From Istiophorus platypterus (taxonomy: Eukaryota; Chordata; Actinopteri; Istiophoriformes; Istiophoridae), in contig CM029114.1 in assembly GCA_016859345.1 (NCBI GenBank), positions 16,510,001 through 16,574,000 on the forward strand: a DNA stretch of 64,000 nt, in the 5' to 3' direction. Below, piece after piece: positions 45,521-59,060 of this stretch (its first letter is position 1; each line of letters starts with the position of its first letter). The translations under genes were made by a program, and so were the position numbers. Below the pieces are notes generated by a model. That model was not told the origin of the DNA. It ran no database searches and saw only the letters and a list, made by a program, of their open reading frames with translations.

Positions 45521-48500
45521 AAGTAGTGACAAACAGGACTATTAACTGAATGTTAAGTTTTTTCTCTTTCTGCTCGTTGTGCAAATAAGCCACTGTCTTA
45601 TAACATGTTCGCCTTATCAATTTTATGTGGAGATAATATATAAGTGTTTTCATCTTTTAAGTAACTAGTAACTACAGCTGTCAAACAAATGTCATTTGAA
45701 ATTTTGTAGAAGTATAAAATTGAAGAAATTGGACATGCTACTTTGAGGTGTACTCAAATAATACTTACTTTTCACTAGTGGCCCTGAGTGATATAGTCAC
45801 GCATTATATTATAGAAATATAATACCATACTTAATGTGACTCATGACCAAAATAGTGCAAAAGAGAAGAGAAATAGAGAAGACTAATAGGAGGCTACAAG
45901 CAATTTGGAACTTGCATCATGAACTTTAATTACCAGACTCGACTGTCTCTTAAAGGGCTCACCCGAAGTTTCTCTACCCAAGATGACCTTTGTCAAGAAT
46001 CTCTTGATCACATGATGTCCAGAAACATGGGGCGATAATTCCAGGCTATTCACACCATGATGGATGAGGTCGCCCTTGTGCCCTGAACCGCGTCTGCAGT
46101 CGTCTCACAGAAAGAAAATGTGGCCCCTGACCATTCTCTTTGCTCCTTTCTCATGGAAATGACCGCTCCATGCACAGACAAACACACAGACACACTAACA
46201 CAGTGTGTGGTGGGAACAGGTCAAGGCTGCAGTCCACAAAGGGGAAGATTGACCAGTGAGAACTCTCTCAGGAAAGCTCTAGGCTCCTATACATTAGTGG
46301 GAGAGATTGCTAATGAGAAAGCCAGGGGCCCTCGCCAAAAGTCCCCCCCCCCCTCGCTTTCAAGGCAAGATGCCCAGAGCTATTAAAACAGCAAGCTCCA
46401 ACTGAATGGAGAAAGCAGATGTTCCATATTCAGGGTTAAAAGAGGTGAGAGCAGAGGGGAATGCCTTCAGAAACGCCTTAAGGGATATGTAGTTCACTGT
46501 GGATCTGTGGATCACAGACTATTAGACTGTATGTAGGAATTTGATGCTCATTCATGCCACCTAAATATATTGTGTTCCTAGGAAACATTTTTTCTCAGAG
46601 TTAATTAAATGTCTTGACTTGAAGCATGAATTCAGTGATGGATTACATCATGCAAAGTAACGTGGGTACTTTACTTTGCATGATGGAGTAACTTAAATTT
46701 CTTTCATGTAGACTCACATGAAATGTCAGGGATGGTGATTGCAATCTATGCACCACAAAGGACAACTAAGACCGGAAATAACAATAGTTGTTGACATGAT
46801 ATTAGCAATCAAAGGTGAGAACAATTTACCTGTGTGTGTGTATTAATGTAGGTGTGAAGAAAAAAAAGACAGGAGATGCAGACATGCAAATGTATTTGTG
46901 CATATGTGAGTGTGTGCACATCCTTCCTTGTTCAGATCCGATCTCCAACTCATCACAACTATTCTTTTAGTTGTCTCTGAGATGTTTCTGTGACTCTGTG
47001 AATTTCCCTAATTGCTTTCACATTTAGGCAGGCTGCTAACAGAAGTGAGCCAATGGGAAAGGTCTGCCTGACATTCTGATAAGAAACAGCCTAGACACAA
47101 GCTGTAGAAGTGCAACGGAGGCAATCGCTCACTCCTTCCCCTCTCAGACAATGCATTTCTTCTCCTGCTGCTCTCGCCATTCTCTTTTTCTCATCTCCTC
47201 TCTCCATTTTTTCAGCATGCTCCTCTGCCTTTTGTTTTAATTCCAGCCCAATCATGAGCTGCGTTCCGCACAAGGTTTTAATTTCAAGCCTGCCACCGGA
47301 GTCTGCCAGACTCACACACATATGCACAAATTCACATAAGAATGCATGTGCATTCACCAAACCACAGATTCCTATTTGGACCATACACACACTTACTTTA
47401 CTCTCATGTCACAAATACAAATATACACACTACATGTATATTTAATGCATGTTGTGTGGCTACAATTTATCATTAAACATGTTTCCCATGAGAGAAGGTA
47501 TCTCCATCTAGAACCATTAATAATAACATATATTCATAAAAGGCATAGACATCACCAGACAAATTGCATAAAAAGAATTACAAATGGCTTTAGAAGTCTA
47601 AATACATTTCATCGATTGAGACAGACCAAATGAATTTATAGAATCATCCAACAAATTTTTGCACTCAAAATCTTTTTTTTTTGCCTTGCAGTAAAATACA
47701 AAGCCCTCCCCAAAAGCATCATCTTAACATTTAATCTTGGGGAATCTACCAAACATGATCTGAGGGTTAGCCAAATATTTCACGACAGCACTGAGTCCAA
47801 AAGCAGATCTTGGTTTTAAATCGTTATTCCCTAGACACTGTATTCTAGAGGAAGACATTTATAGTTTGCTGTGTGATGCAGAATGACATGTTGGGGTGTC
47901 AGTATTATGGTATTGATTATGAATACTCAATCCTCCTCCACAGTCTGGACATTATGCATGTGAGTAATCAAAATGCAGACAGCAAGGCACTGATGCTTCG
48001 CTCAAAGTGACATTTCTAAAGGCATGACTTGACATATGCAAAAGGACCGTCATGAAGATAATTCTGACAGAGGAGGGAACCAAATGAAACCTTGCCCTAA
48101 CTGCACATAAAAGTAGAATGTTGCACAGCAAGTCTCCAAATCCTTCTACTTCAAGGCAAAATTTGCAAGTAGTAGCTGTGTAGTTAAGCTGAAATGTTCA
48201 TTGTGAGTTTTTCTCACTCTGATTGGCAATGTGATTGAAGTGCCTATCCTTTAAATAACAGTGCAGAGTAGTAAAGTCCTGCTGAGTTGCTCATTGCTCA
48301 TCTCCAAGGTCTGGAGCATTGCAATGAAAGATAACGAAGACTGCAAGTGGCTGAAGGCATGGTGGGTTATGAGGCCCAGAAGTGGACTACCATTAACTTT
48401 TCATTAACTTTCATTAACACTAAAGAGTGCATTACCCTGAGCAGAAGATGCCCTACACAAAAGCCATCACATAGGGAAATGTATACAGACACTCCCATAC

Positions 48501-49999
48501 AGCATGACAAATATGCATACATGTACATACAAACAATGGTGCAGCTACTATTACATCTGCTATTCATAAAAGCATGCAGATACAGACAATTTCCTCCACA
48601 CAAAGGCAGTAAAGACCTTGGCAACAAAATGCCTCTAATCCTCCATATACTGCTGTGTGTCTGTATGGTACATAATACATAATGGGGGATGCACAATAGC
48701 CAGAAGAAGCAGTGTGTGCAGTAGCTGGTAAAGGGGCAGTGCTAGGGGTGGGGATGGGGTAATACAGCCTCTCTGTGTATGTGCATGCAGGCGTGTGTGT
48801 GAGAGTCTATGTCTACTGTATAGGTTTGTGTATTTTCATGTATCCATATGTGTGTGCTGTATGGACGGAGGGAGGCAGAGCAGCGCAGGACGTTGCAGTG
48901 CAGTAGGACAACGTTTCTGAGCTATGGTAATTTCCCCTGAGACAGGGAAGCAGGTAAAGGCCAGCGAGAGAGGGAGGGAGGCAGAGAGGAATAGAAAAAG
49001 GCTGGGATAGAGGAAGGGAGGGAGAGAGGCAGCAAGCAAGTGTGTCAGAGAATAATGAGAAATGATACAGTGGTGGCAGAAAAGAGGCCAGCATATTCGC
49101 CCAATCAAACGCACACACAGTGCATTAACAGCATCTCAAGGTTGAATATGGTAGCTCTTTCTGTCAACACATTAACATTAACGTTTCTATTTTCATTTCA
49201 AATGCCTTATCTTGTTAATGAGTGTTTTTGAACTGAGTCATTGTTTTTGTAATGAATTCATCTATTAATTACAACTGTGCTTTTTCTTGATGACCTTGCT
49301 TTATTTTTTTTTTACAGGCTGCAGACCTTAATATTAGCATACATTAAGCCCAGCTTATCTTTCATCCCCAATAGCTAATACATTAAATTATCACCTGAAA
49401 AAAAGCTACATCAACCACACTAGTGACTCGTATACTGGGATTCGAGTGTATGTATGTGTATATGTGTTTGTGGGTGAGCACCCTCACTTATGAGCCACTT
49501 CCCCCTCCCTACTTGCAAACTCATTACCAGGGTATAAGACCTGCATGGATTTTATGGTGTTTTGGGAACTGACTGGTTAATCAGATTTATTGCACACTTA
49601 AGCTTAATTGATTGCCTTTATGGATTCAAATGAATAATTAAGTACTAACAAGCCTTGTTTCTGTTTCATCATTCTGAAATGATGATAATGACCCACAGAG
49701 AGGGGAGGTTGCAGAAGTGTCAATCAAAAAATGCCAACATCAAAGGATCCACATTTTGGCCATACTAAAAACTCATTAAATAATAATGCCATGTATGAAT
49801 TGTTCAACTCACCCATCTACCTCTAAATACCAACACAGACATCTTACAGTTAAACTTGTAAAAAAAATAAAAAGCATGAAATTTCGTTACTTCTCTGTTA
49901 CATGCCTTTTTATTGACCCTCCATATTATATTTGATGTTTCAATTAGATATGAGGAAGTATAAGCTTTTATATACCAGCAGTGAAAGGACTGAGTAGGG
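45521..49999. other. intergenic, upstream of tnrc6c, first part
   Basis: No gene is supported. It contains a perfect 15-bp hairpin at 46,646-46,685, purine-rich DNA at 48,950-49,040 and an AT-rich, motif-dense stretch at 49,500-49,720. ORFs here are short and lack domain features. Confidence 0.6.
46646..46685. repeat. perfect 15-bp inverted repeat, 10-nt loop
   Basis: CATCATGCAAAGTAA is followed after ten bases by its exact complement TTACTTTGCATGATG. Each arm contains ATGCAAAG, one base from the POU octamer. Confidence 0.9.
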
Positions 50000-50180
50000 C
50001 AGTGTATTAAGATCAAGATGGTCCAAACACAGACAGCATATCCTGACCTTCATATGATCTTCAACAGATCAATACTATCATCCGTGCAGACAAACGGTCA
50101 CAGATTAACCCAGCCTCCTATAACCATCTCCAACCCCCAACTCCAACTCTCTTTCTCTCTCTCCCTGTCTCCCTCCCACA

Positions 50181-50216
50181 AACACACACACACACACGCA
50201 CACACACACACACACA
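50181..50216. repeat. (CA)n microsatellite
   Basis: An almost perfect CA run with one G interruption, next to a pyrimidine-rich stretch. Confidence 0.9.
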
Positions 50217-51727
50217 AACACTAAGAGAGACACCTTATTCAATAAGGGGCCTGAGTATATTGATTGGTTTGTATTGACTGACACACACAACCACCACCAT
50301 GTACACACATGCTTGTTGACTTTATTTTTCCCTGGCTGGCTGGTAGCATAGTGGGGAGGGCAGTGGGTTAAAAGAGTAAATTTGGGTCAGGGAAGTCTCA
50401 TTGTAGCTGCAAGCATCCCTAAGTCTGGAAACAGCAGAGACACATGGTGCAGTAACACTCAGCAAGTTTCAAAAAAGACTGGTTTGCTTCTATACTGTGA
50501 AGTGTTGTAAAAATAATTACTGCTCCTGTATTTACATGTATGTTTGCCAATAGAGAAAAGGGCATGATAAAGGCCATATGAATAGGCCAACGTCTGAGAT
50601 GTAGCACTGCTTGTCATTTTTCACATACCTCTGCACATACATTACTTACATCAAACAAATATTTGTGTCAGACTCCCCACCAGCCATACCCGGCAAATAT
50701 AAACTAATGCAGAGAGCGAAACAAGGAAATCAATATCGACATGTTTGCAAGTGGCCAGAAGGCAACTAACTCAATCCCTCATCCAATGTAAATGTTGGTG
50801 GCATATCCACAGGCAAAGGTTGATATTTAGAAGTCTATTAACAGAGGGTGGAGATGGGTTAATTCACTGTTTGTAGCTGGGGATCTTGAGAGGGGTTGGG
50901 GCACACAAAGAGGAGGAAGGAGAGAGATGAATGATGGGAAAAATGAGAGACAGAAAAAAAAAGAGATAAACAAAGAAGAGTGTGATATGTAAAAAGCAAC
51001 AGAAAAGAAAGAAAATGAAAGTAGAGGAGAAAAGTAACTGTGGAGGGAGGTAGATGTTTATGAGAGAAGCACTGGAGGCGGTGCTGATGGGTGTGTGAGT
51101 GAGTGAGTGTGTGTATATGTGAGTTTGTGTGTATGGTGTTGGGGGTGGGGGGGCTGTTGTTGTGGGCATTGCTGCCTGCTATCATCCGCCTCAGCCTGGG
51201 CGTCAGTTTGATTAATGCTGCTTTCCTCCAACTGACCTCCAAGGTCACTGGAATAGTGGGTACTCAGCTCCTCCCATTCGCTGCCGCAACAGAGGGGAGT
51301 AACGGCCATATAATATGCTCCCCCAAGGTTCTTTCTCTCGGTTTTTCCTGTTTCCCCTTTTCCCTCTGTCTGTCTGTCTTTTAAACTCTCTCTCTTATCC
51401 TCCCTGGCTGTCTGTCTGTCTGATCGTCTCTCCCCTTGATCTGCCCTTCCTCTTTTCCTACATTCTCTATCTCTCATCCTCATCCATCTCTTTCTCTCTG
51501 ACACCATTTCTCTTTCCCTCTATCTCCGTCTATCTGCCTCTTTTGCTCTCTCCACCAGCGCTCTCTAATCTGATATGCAATCAAAAGCGGCAATAATGCA
51601 ATACGTTTGAAGATGCTAGTGAGAGGAAGAGGGACTAGGCCTGCAAGGGGCTATTAAAGAATCCAGTGAGGTTTAGATCAACACATACATATAAGAAACT
51701 ACACAGAAACACACAGAAACACACACA

Positions 51728-51785
51728 CAGCCACACGCACACACACACACACACACAAAAACAGCCCCCCCCCCCCCCCCCCCCC
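51728..51785. repeat. (CA)n followed by C21
   Basis: A CA run with small interruptions, then AAAAACAG and 21 uninterrupted C. The homopolymer length is prone to assembly error. Confidence 0.9.
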
Positions 51786-54132
51786 AGACAGACTGCCAAG
51801 GTGAAGGCACATGAATTAAGTTGTCCTACACCAATAGACACTTGGCAATGACACACTTCTTCCGGCTGTAAAGCTGTAGCAAATGCCAATTACTATGCCA
51901 GCCGGTGTTTCCTGGCAAGAAAACCATGAGGACAGGAGAAAGGTGATATTTTTGATTGTACCTACCTCCTTAACTTTTCAGTTGTTACAGTTCTTTGTTA
52001 GCGATCCATCCCACTTCCTTGGCTACAAATCTTCTTTTTTTTGTGCTGTATTATGATACTGACTAAACTTCTGGTCATTTGTGTTGACAGTACAAGTGGC
52101 CACCTCCTGCACATTGTTAACGATTGAATGCTTGCATCTTTCTACAGCGAGCTTCACCACACAGTTTGTCCGTTAATAGTAAATGACAGCAAAGGAAGCT
52201 ACTTATCGAGAGAGAAACAACGTGTATTTGTTTGTGTCTCCATGTGTTAAGCTCTATCCAGGCGACCATTACTGCATTAAAAAACACAACCTCCTCATTC
52301 ATGTCAGTGAGTTGGCACAGTTGGGCTGCGGAGGCACAGTTACCTCTTGTTTCAGAATAATATAAACTGCTGTGAGGTGTTCTCACTGGCTTATCACTCA
52401 AACTAACCTTCTGGATTATATTTCATCTCACCAGACTCCATGGCAATTCACCCACAATAATGCAGCCCTTTTGAATTTTATCACAGTGCTATTTTTGGTT
52501 CAAACACTCACATATTTCTATGAAAAGTATCTCAAAGTTGGATTTACAGATTGCATATGCTTGTAATATAATGTATTAGATCTTCATGGGGCTAGTTGGT
52601 ACTAAGGCAGCAACAACCTGACCTGGGCCCCAACTTCTGCCAGGTCCAAATCATACTCAGTTTAATTGGTTTGAGTAGGGTTTAATAGAAGAGTGCATCA
52701 CATTAGATATAAGCATAAATCAGTATCAGCTCTGAGCATGTGGTCCCATCATAACCACCAAGGGAGAAATTTTTTGGGAAGCAGCAGCCTATGTAAAATA
52801 TTTATGCTATTAAATGACAAAGTTTTGTTTCACAGATATTAACTGGCTAGAAATTACTCTGTTATCCACATGGCTTCAAAATAGTATATTCTTGTGCAAG
52901 AGTTGAAAATTCTCTCAATTCTTTTTAAAAATTAGTCTTTGATGCATATAAAAATAGTTTTTTTAAAATTACTTTTTAAAAGGACTTATGATTAATTCCC
53001 AAGGCATTATTATTCGATTGCGGCTCTTTTTGACCATGGCTGCCCTGTTAACTGATGCATTCTTCTGCTGCTGGTGTTGGCCTTCTTTATCTATTAGATT
53101 CTGTTTGGGTCGACTGCATTTGGGATTGAGCCTAATTATTCTTGTGTCTAACCATATTTGGTTTGCGTTTGCTTAGGTTCTCTTTGGCCTGGGTGTCTCT
53201 CTTTTGAAAAATTCATTTATGAGCTTCAGCATATATGAAAAAAATCTAAATCCGTAACATTGGAAATACATGTTTTTCGCTGGACATCGCTAATATGCAC
53301 ATTTCTGTTCCAACCTTTTGTCACTGATCATTTCTATATGAGAGGCCTAAACAAGATGGCGTCTAAAAGTGTGTGCAAAGAAAACCACTGATATAATCAC
53401 AACCTGGAGAGTTAGCCCTGCTGTGCACCGTCAATTTGTCTCACACTCTGTACCTTCCTTCCTTCCAACCACCCTCTTTCCTTTTTTCTCTGTCTCTCCC
53501 TGTTCCCCTTTTCCAGTCAATGCATGAACGTGAATGACACACATGCACATACACACACTCCCAAGCATCATGAATCTTTCATGCGAGCAGGCTGTATAAT
53601 CCCTCAGGCGTGCTCTTGCAGACCCACACACCCGCCTCCATCACCTTGCGCCGAGAAAGGGAGAGAGAGAATGGGAGAGCGACAAGGAAACAGAGAGAGG
53701 GCGAGTGACAGAGAAACAGAAAGATAGATGGAGAGAAGGAGAAATGCAAAGGGAGGGAGGCAATAGAGAAAGGAGAGGAGAGGAGGGAGGGCAGGGATGT
53801 GTGCAGCAAAAGACAAATTGAAGGTGTGAAGTAGGGCCTGGATGGAATTACCTTCCTTCTTTTGACCATTGAGGGAGAGATGAAAGAGAAGGAGGAAGAG
53901 ATAACAATAAAGAGGTTTGTTCTTTTTCTTCTTGACTGCTGAAGGCTGCAGTGGAAGGTCACTTGGCTTCTAATCACTTTCTCTTGTCTGATGAAAGCAC
54001 ACTAAACATTTTGTCCACTAACCTCCCTGGAAGGCAGATCTACATGTTGACCTTTAAACTGTATATAGGCACATTCATACACATGATGTATACAGACATC
54101 CATAGCTGGATTGAAAGATAGACTGTACATAT

Positions 54133-54188
54133 GCTGCTCAGCCACAAGATTAAAGCCAGTAACCAGTTTTAATGTTTTGGCTGAATGG
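54133..54188. mobile_element. Tc1/mariner-type inverted-repeat relic
   Basis: Left arm GCTGCTCAGCCACAAGATTA AAGCC and right arm GTTTTAATGTTTTGGCTGA are imperfect inverted copies with almost nothing between them. The phrase resembles CTCAGCCACAACATTAAAAC, which I recall as a common fish DNA-transposon end. It looks like a pair of ends left after internal deletion. Confidence 0.5.
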
Positions 54189-57100
54189 ACCACTTACCCA
54201 CTGGTCTCAGACTTTTGGATGCCACCGAATATAGGACTTACAACTCAAGGTCAGGTTTTCAAACTTTCGAAATGGGTTATGGTTGATTAAGCCACATGGA
54301 AAATAGAAAATTCCATTTTTGGATAAAATTGTGATATGTTTCTAGGACCCATTTTTATGAGCGCACTGCATTTGCACAACACCTAAAGCTTTCAGCTAAA
54401 AAAACTAAAATGAAAAAAAAAAAACAAAACAAAACCTTTTGGAGTTGTGTTTCTGGCCACTTTTCAGATCTGTTTTGGTCGCAAACAAGTCATGAGAGAA
54501 ATACCAGGCTCTTTAGCATTTAAAAGCTCTGCTGTCTTAACCAGTTGGTTGCAAACTACTGCTGTCTGCCATTTGGTTATGGACAAGAAAGATAAACAAT
54601 TAACTGAAACTCATAATAAAGACACATAAAACTAAGCATTGCCGCAGAATTGGGTTACAATTCTCTGTTGGTTTCACCTCTACAAGCAACCCCTTTCATA
54701 CTATTCCTTTGTTTTCACATTGTCATTTGATACATTGTTATTGTAAAATATCATTTGTAGCTGTTTTGAGACTAGATTATTTTGGTTTTACTAATCCTCA
54801 CCAGAAATGCAAATTAAAAAAAAAAAATCATTCGGTTTGTGTAATTAAAAACTGGAGAAGAAAAAATGGCAAGAAAATATAAACGAGGTGCTAAACTCCA
54901 AAACAAACAAATCCTGACATATTATCATCTTATTAAGTCATTACAGCTACCATATTGCTTTCTTACAAAGAACATCATCATTCCAATGGAGTCATATTTC
55001 TGGCCAAGTCCACTATTTCCTGCCCTTTAACTATGTTTAGGTTCCTGAAAAATGTCATTTAACTCAGTTTATGAGAACAATAAGATTCATTCAATTGATA
55101 AATGTGCCAGACATCAAAACAATGTTCGCAAAGAGGCTAAAAGGCTCAGTATAGTTGCAGAATTGGGTGATAATTATGAATCCATCCCTTCTTTAACTTT
55201 ACAGGGAATATTGGTTCATGGTAATATGAAAAAAAAAAGATGAATGAAGCTTTAATGTTAATGAATAAATTCACTGATTGCTCCCTTCATGACATGCTTA
55301 ACAAATAACAGTGTGTGGAAAACGTAGAAATTGTTTACTCCAACAAATGCGGCATTGCCATTTTCATCCTTACTACATATTAGTTCCACCAATAGACTCC
55401 CAACACAGTTGATTAGTGTCATACTGGCTTGGAGGACTTGCGGGTGACTCGACAGCACAGTAGTGGCTGCTGCTTTAATTACCTGGGACCAGGCAGGACA
55501 GCAGCAGAGAAAATCTTTTCCAAGGCCAGGTGAGCCCATTATGCTCCCCACCCTTACACCCAAAACCTCTGATTTACTATGACACTGATTAGCAAGGCTG
55601 TCCAAGAGGAAAAAAGTGCGTGTGTGCGTGTATACACACATAGTACGACTGTATCTGCACATATGGCTTAAATTGTGAAAGTATATATGGACATAGAGTA
55701 CCATATAGTCCTGGCCGGGACGTCTGAAGGTCCCCAGCATACACAAACAGCCCAGGAAATAGTTGAATAAAGGAGATGGGCTGTAATAACGCCTTTGTGT
55801 ACATGTGCATTCATGAACAACTAATAATGTGTGCACATGCATGTAAAATGGGCAGGTGCTCTATATACAGTATGTGTGTTTGAGAGAGAGCGTTTTTCTG
55901 TCTGCTCCACCTTTAATGCTGATGTGCCTGCATTTACACTGCATGTGTATGTTAGCGTGTGTCCAACCTAAATGCATAATGTGTGTTTTCGGGGACCAAT
56001 AGATTGGTCTTTTCCCTCCTTCCGGTGCCTTGCCCTCACTCCCATTACTGCTCTCTCATGGTCTCAGCTACAATTCACTATGCACTCTACGTCTGAGCAC
56101 CACCTACCAAATACAATTAAGGTGAGTTATGACCACTCAACGGGAGGGGCAGGGAGGGTGGGGTTAAGTTTGCTTGTGTTTGGGTGTGTGCATTAACAAA
56201 TAGATATATGTGATAGGAGGGTGTGGTAGAGTGCATCACCGTGACATGGCATACAAAACTGGAGTGTAATACGGAGCTTACTGGGGTACAGACATACAAC
56301 ATACACACACACACACACTCCAGTGTGATAGTTGGTGCAGACACAGTCCCTTCCTTGGTGGAATGGAGTGGAGGGGGCAGGCGAATGGGTGGTAGGTTAC
56401 GAATGAAGGGGGGCTGTGGGTGGTGGACGGTGCAGTGCCAATTTCACGCCTCCGCTCATCTCTGCCTCTTCCAGCTACACGCTGCATGGTCTCTCTTCTC
56501 TCTGCCTCTCCTCCCCCAACTTTGCTTTACCGCCAATACACACACAACCTTTTCTCCAATGACTGTACCCCCCCATTCCAAGCCCATCCATCCCTCCTTA
56601 CCCCTCCCATCCTCCCTTCATAGGTTAGAGTGTGACAGTACAGTGGCATGGGGGATCCATCTCCAAATAACAATCCAGTGCACATCATAAACTACGTCAA
56701 AGCTGCCTTGGAGAGAAAAAAGAGAGACAAAGAGACAAAACAGCAACTCAGCAGCCATGCAAAGCACGAGAGAAACCACAGTCCCGTTCAATCGTTTAGC
56801 ACCAACATCCAGCTCAAGATGGATGCCCCAGTACGCTCGCTCCTTATGCTTGGTGGCACAAGGACAAAAAGAGGGCACAGGAACAGAATAGCTGCTCGAT
56901 TTGCATTCATAAAGGTAACAATTGTTTATAGTGCCTGCAACACCTTTCTTAACAACCCCATCGTGATTGAAGCAAGCTTCCTAATTAAGCATTAATTACA
57001 CAACAATAGAAGTGGCAATTAGGCAGTGGGGACGCAACGCTGACATATTCCCACCTGGGCTAATGTCAACACAGCATTATTATCATCACCACCTGCTGTG

Positions 57101-58903
57101 GTTATGGCTATCTAAACAGTCATAAACGTCAGCTCCAGCATATTGTACCACAGTTGCTACACGACTGAGCAATATGTTTTCTCTCTCTTTCCCTCTCTGT
57201 TTCTGCCTCCCTCTCTCTCTGACAGTCTCTGTCTCTTGGTAAACACCAGAGCAGACGGCACACAAACGGTGAGTTTCTCCCCCACTGTTAATGGGTAAAT
57301 GCAGTGGGATTTACTCAGGCAAGCAGTCGGCAAGGGTTTTCCCTTTGTAGTGGCACATTGTTTACAGTCCTGTGTCATCGCAGGCTGGGGCTGCATGGAC
57401 GCTGCCTTTGTTTGCACCACATCACATAGAGACAGAAGATAAACCCTGAGGCTTCTCACAACACACATACATACAGAGAAAAAAATCTAAATCCCAGAAA
57501 CTGAAGCACACCTGACAAAGAAAGAAAGGATTAGAATTGGATGTGTGTTGGATTAGGTGTGTGTGTGTCTGGTTGGTGGATTGTGGGGACCTAAAGACCT
57601 AAGGAAGGAAGAATTCCTTCACAGTGGGGGCTCGGGTGTTCTACCAAACGTGACATGAGCTCAGTCTTGTGTAGACATCATTCTGAGATATAGAGTGTAT
57701 GGGTTTATGATCACAACAGATCGGAGAGAGGAAGAATAACAAAGGTGGAGAACGTGGTGAACCGAAACGTTTCGCTGAAATGTGTTTGACCGCAGTGAAC
57801 ATATCAGTTTGGAGATCCGGTGTATGTGGTTATGGTGAGATCAGAAGTTAGCAAGCGTAAGGTTGGTGACTGAGAAGGTGAGAAAGAAACTAATTAAGGA
57901 AAAATTGTGAGACATGTACAATGCTCTACAAATACTGCAGGTTCAAAATAGAGTAACATCCATTAGATGCCCCTTTATAAGCACACACCCATTGCTCATC
58001 AACTTACATGATTAGCATGCATAATACTAAAAGGGAAACTGATTAATTAATTCAATTGTCACTTTAAATAAGAGTAATTCACCAGACTTTTCTTTTAAAT
58101 TACAACTTCTGCTCCCACCTATTGTGCAACACTGGATGTGTGAATATCACCCCACGTCATTAAATGCAATTGACAATAAGGGAAACGGGATACCAGCAGT
58201 AATCCATACATACATCATATTATTCCTGAAATATCTGTTCAAGACTGTATCTTGTAACTCTCACTGACCTCTATCTTTTCCTCTAAAAAAAGCCCATAAT
58301 GGGAATTTCTCACATGAACAATCTTTGCTTTTTTCCTCCGTCCCCGTAGGCATCAGCCTGTGCCTGTGGGCTAACTATCCGACAAGAGAATCATCTCAGT
58401 CCTGATCCACTGTTCCCTTTACCCCCCCCCCACCCCCAAATTAGTGGAATTTTCACAAAGCGGGGATACATTATGGAGGGATCAGGGCAAATGGCACATT
58501 ATGAATACTGTCAGAAGTGGCCTATTAAAGAGGAATCAGACATTATCGACGCCTATGTATCTGGAGAACAATCTCAGTTAAGTTAATAATGTGCAATTAA
58601 TCATAGGTCACTTAGTGCAAGATGGGGTATAACATACTGCGGTGGAGCCAGGTCTAATCTGCTGTCCATCCGTCCAGAGGAAGAGAGAGATTGATGGAGG
58701 CAGACTGGCAAACTGTAATGTAGATGGGGAGCTGGCCTTAGGTTTTGACAATGAGCCAGATATAAAATGTCTGAGACTAACCACTTGTCACCTGCTGAAT
58801 AAAGCACTAGCTTACTCAGCAGGCTCTTGAGGTACTTGCCATTGGGGCACTTGCCATTACATTTTGTATTAGTACAGATAAGCATTTTCATAAAATTTGA
58901 GGA

Positions 58904-58935
<32 letters not shown>

Positions 58936-58984
58936 ATAACACTTATTACTGATGCATAGAACGCCCCATGGGGCTATTGGGCAT

Positions 58985-59060
58985 GACGTAACATAATGGT
59001 GTGGCTGTTAGCACTGTCACCTATCAGCAAGAAGGTCCTGGGATCAAACGTGACATTCTG
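58985..59060 (+). mobile_element. tRNA-like interspersed element relic
   Basis: The stretch contains GGTGTGGCTGTTAGCACTGTC, CAGCAAGAAGGTCCTGGGATC and AAACGTGA. The phrase TTAGCACTGTCGCCTCACAG CAAGAAGGTCCTGGG followed by a B-box-like end is a very common interspersed sequence in fish genomes, by recall. This copy is diverged and truncated. Confidence 0.55.

Larger units (their letters stand above)
50000..55000. other. intergenic, upstream of tnrc6c, second part
   Basis: No gene is supported. There are CA repeats at 50,181-50,216 and 51,728-51,757, a C21 run at 51,765-51,785, purine-rich DNA at 50,885-51,060, pyrimidine-rich DNA at 51,320-51,560, GA-rich DNA at 53,640-53,820 and a small inverted-repeat relic at 54,133-54,188. 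Confidence 0.6.

Noticed and set aside
50331..50420. Sequence TAGCATAGTGG resembling a polymerase III A-box
   Set aside because: There is no B-box at the right distance and no cloverleaf; a single A-box match is expected by chance in 64 kb.
55258..55842. 194-codon minus-strand ORF in the intergenic part
   Set aside because: It has no family similarity I recognise, mixed composition and no splice or promoter context; it is compatible with chance.
56223..56690. 155-codon plus-strand ORF
   Set aside because: It has biased composition, CA-repeat-derived residues and no similarity to a family I know.
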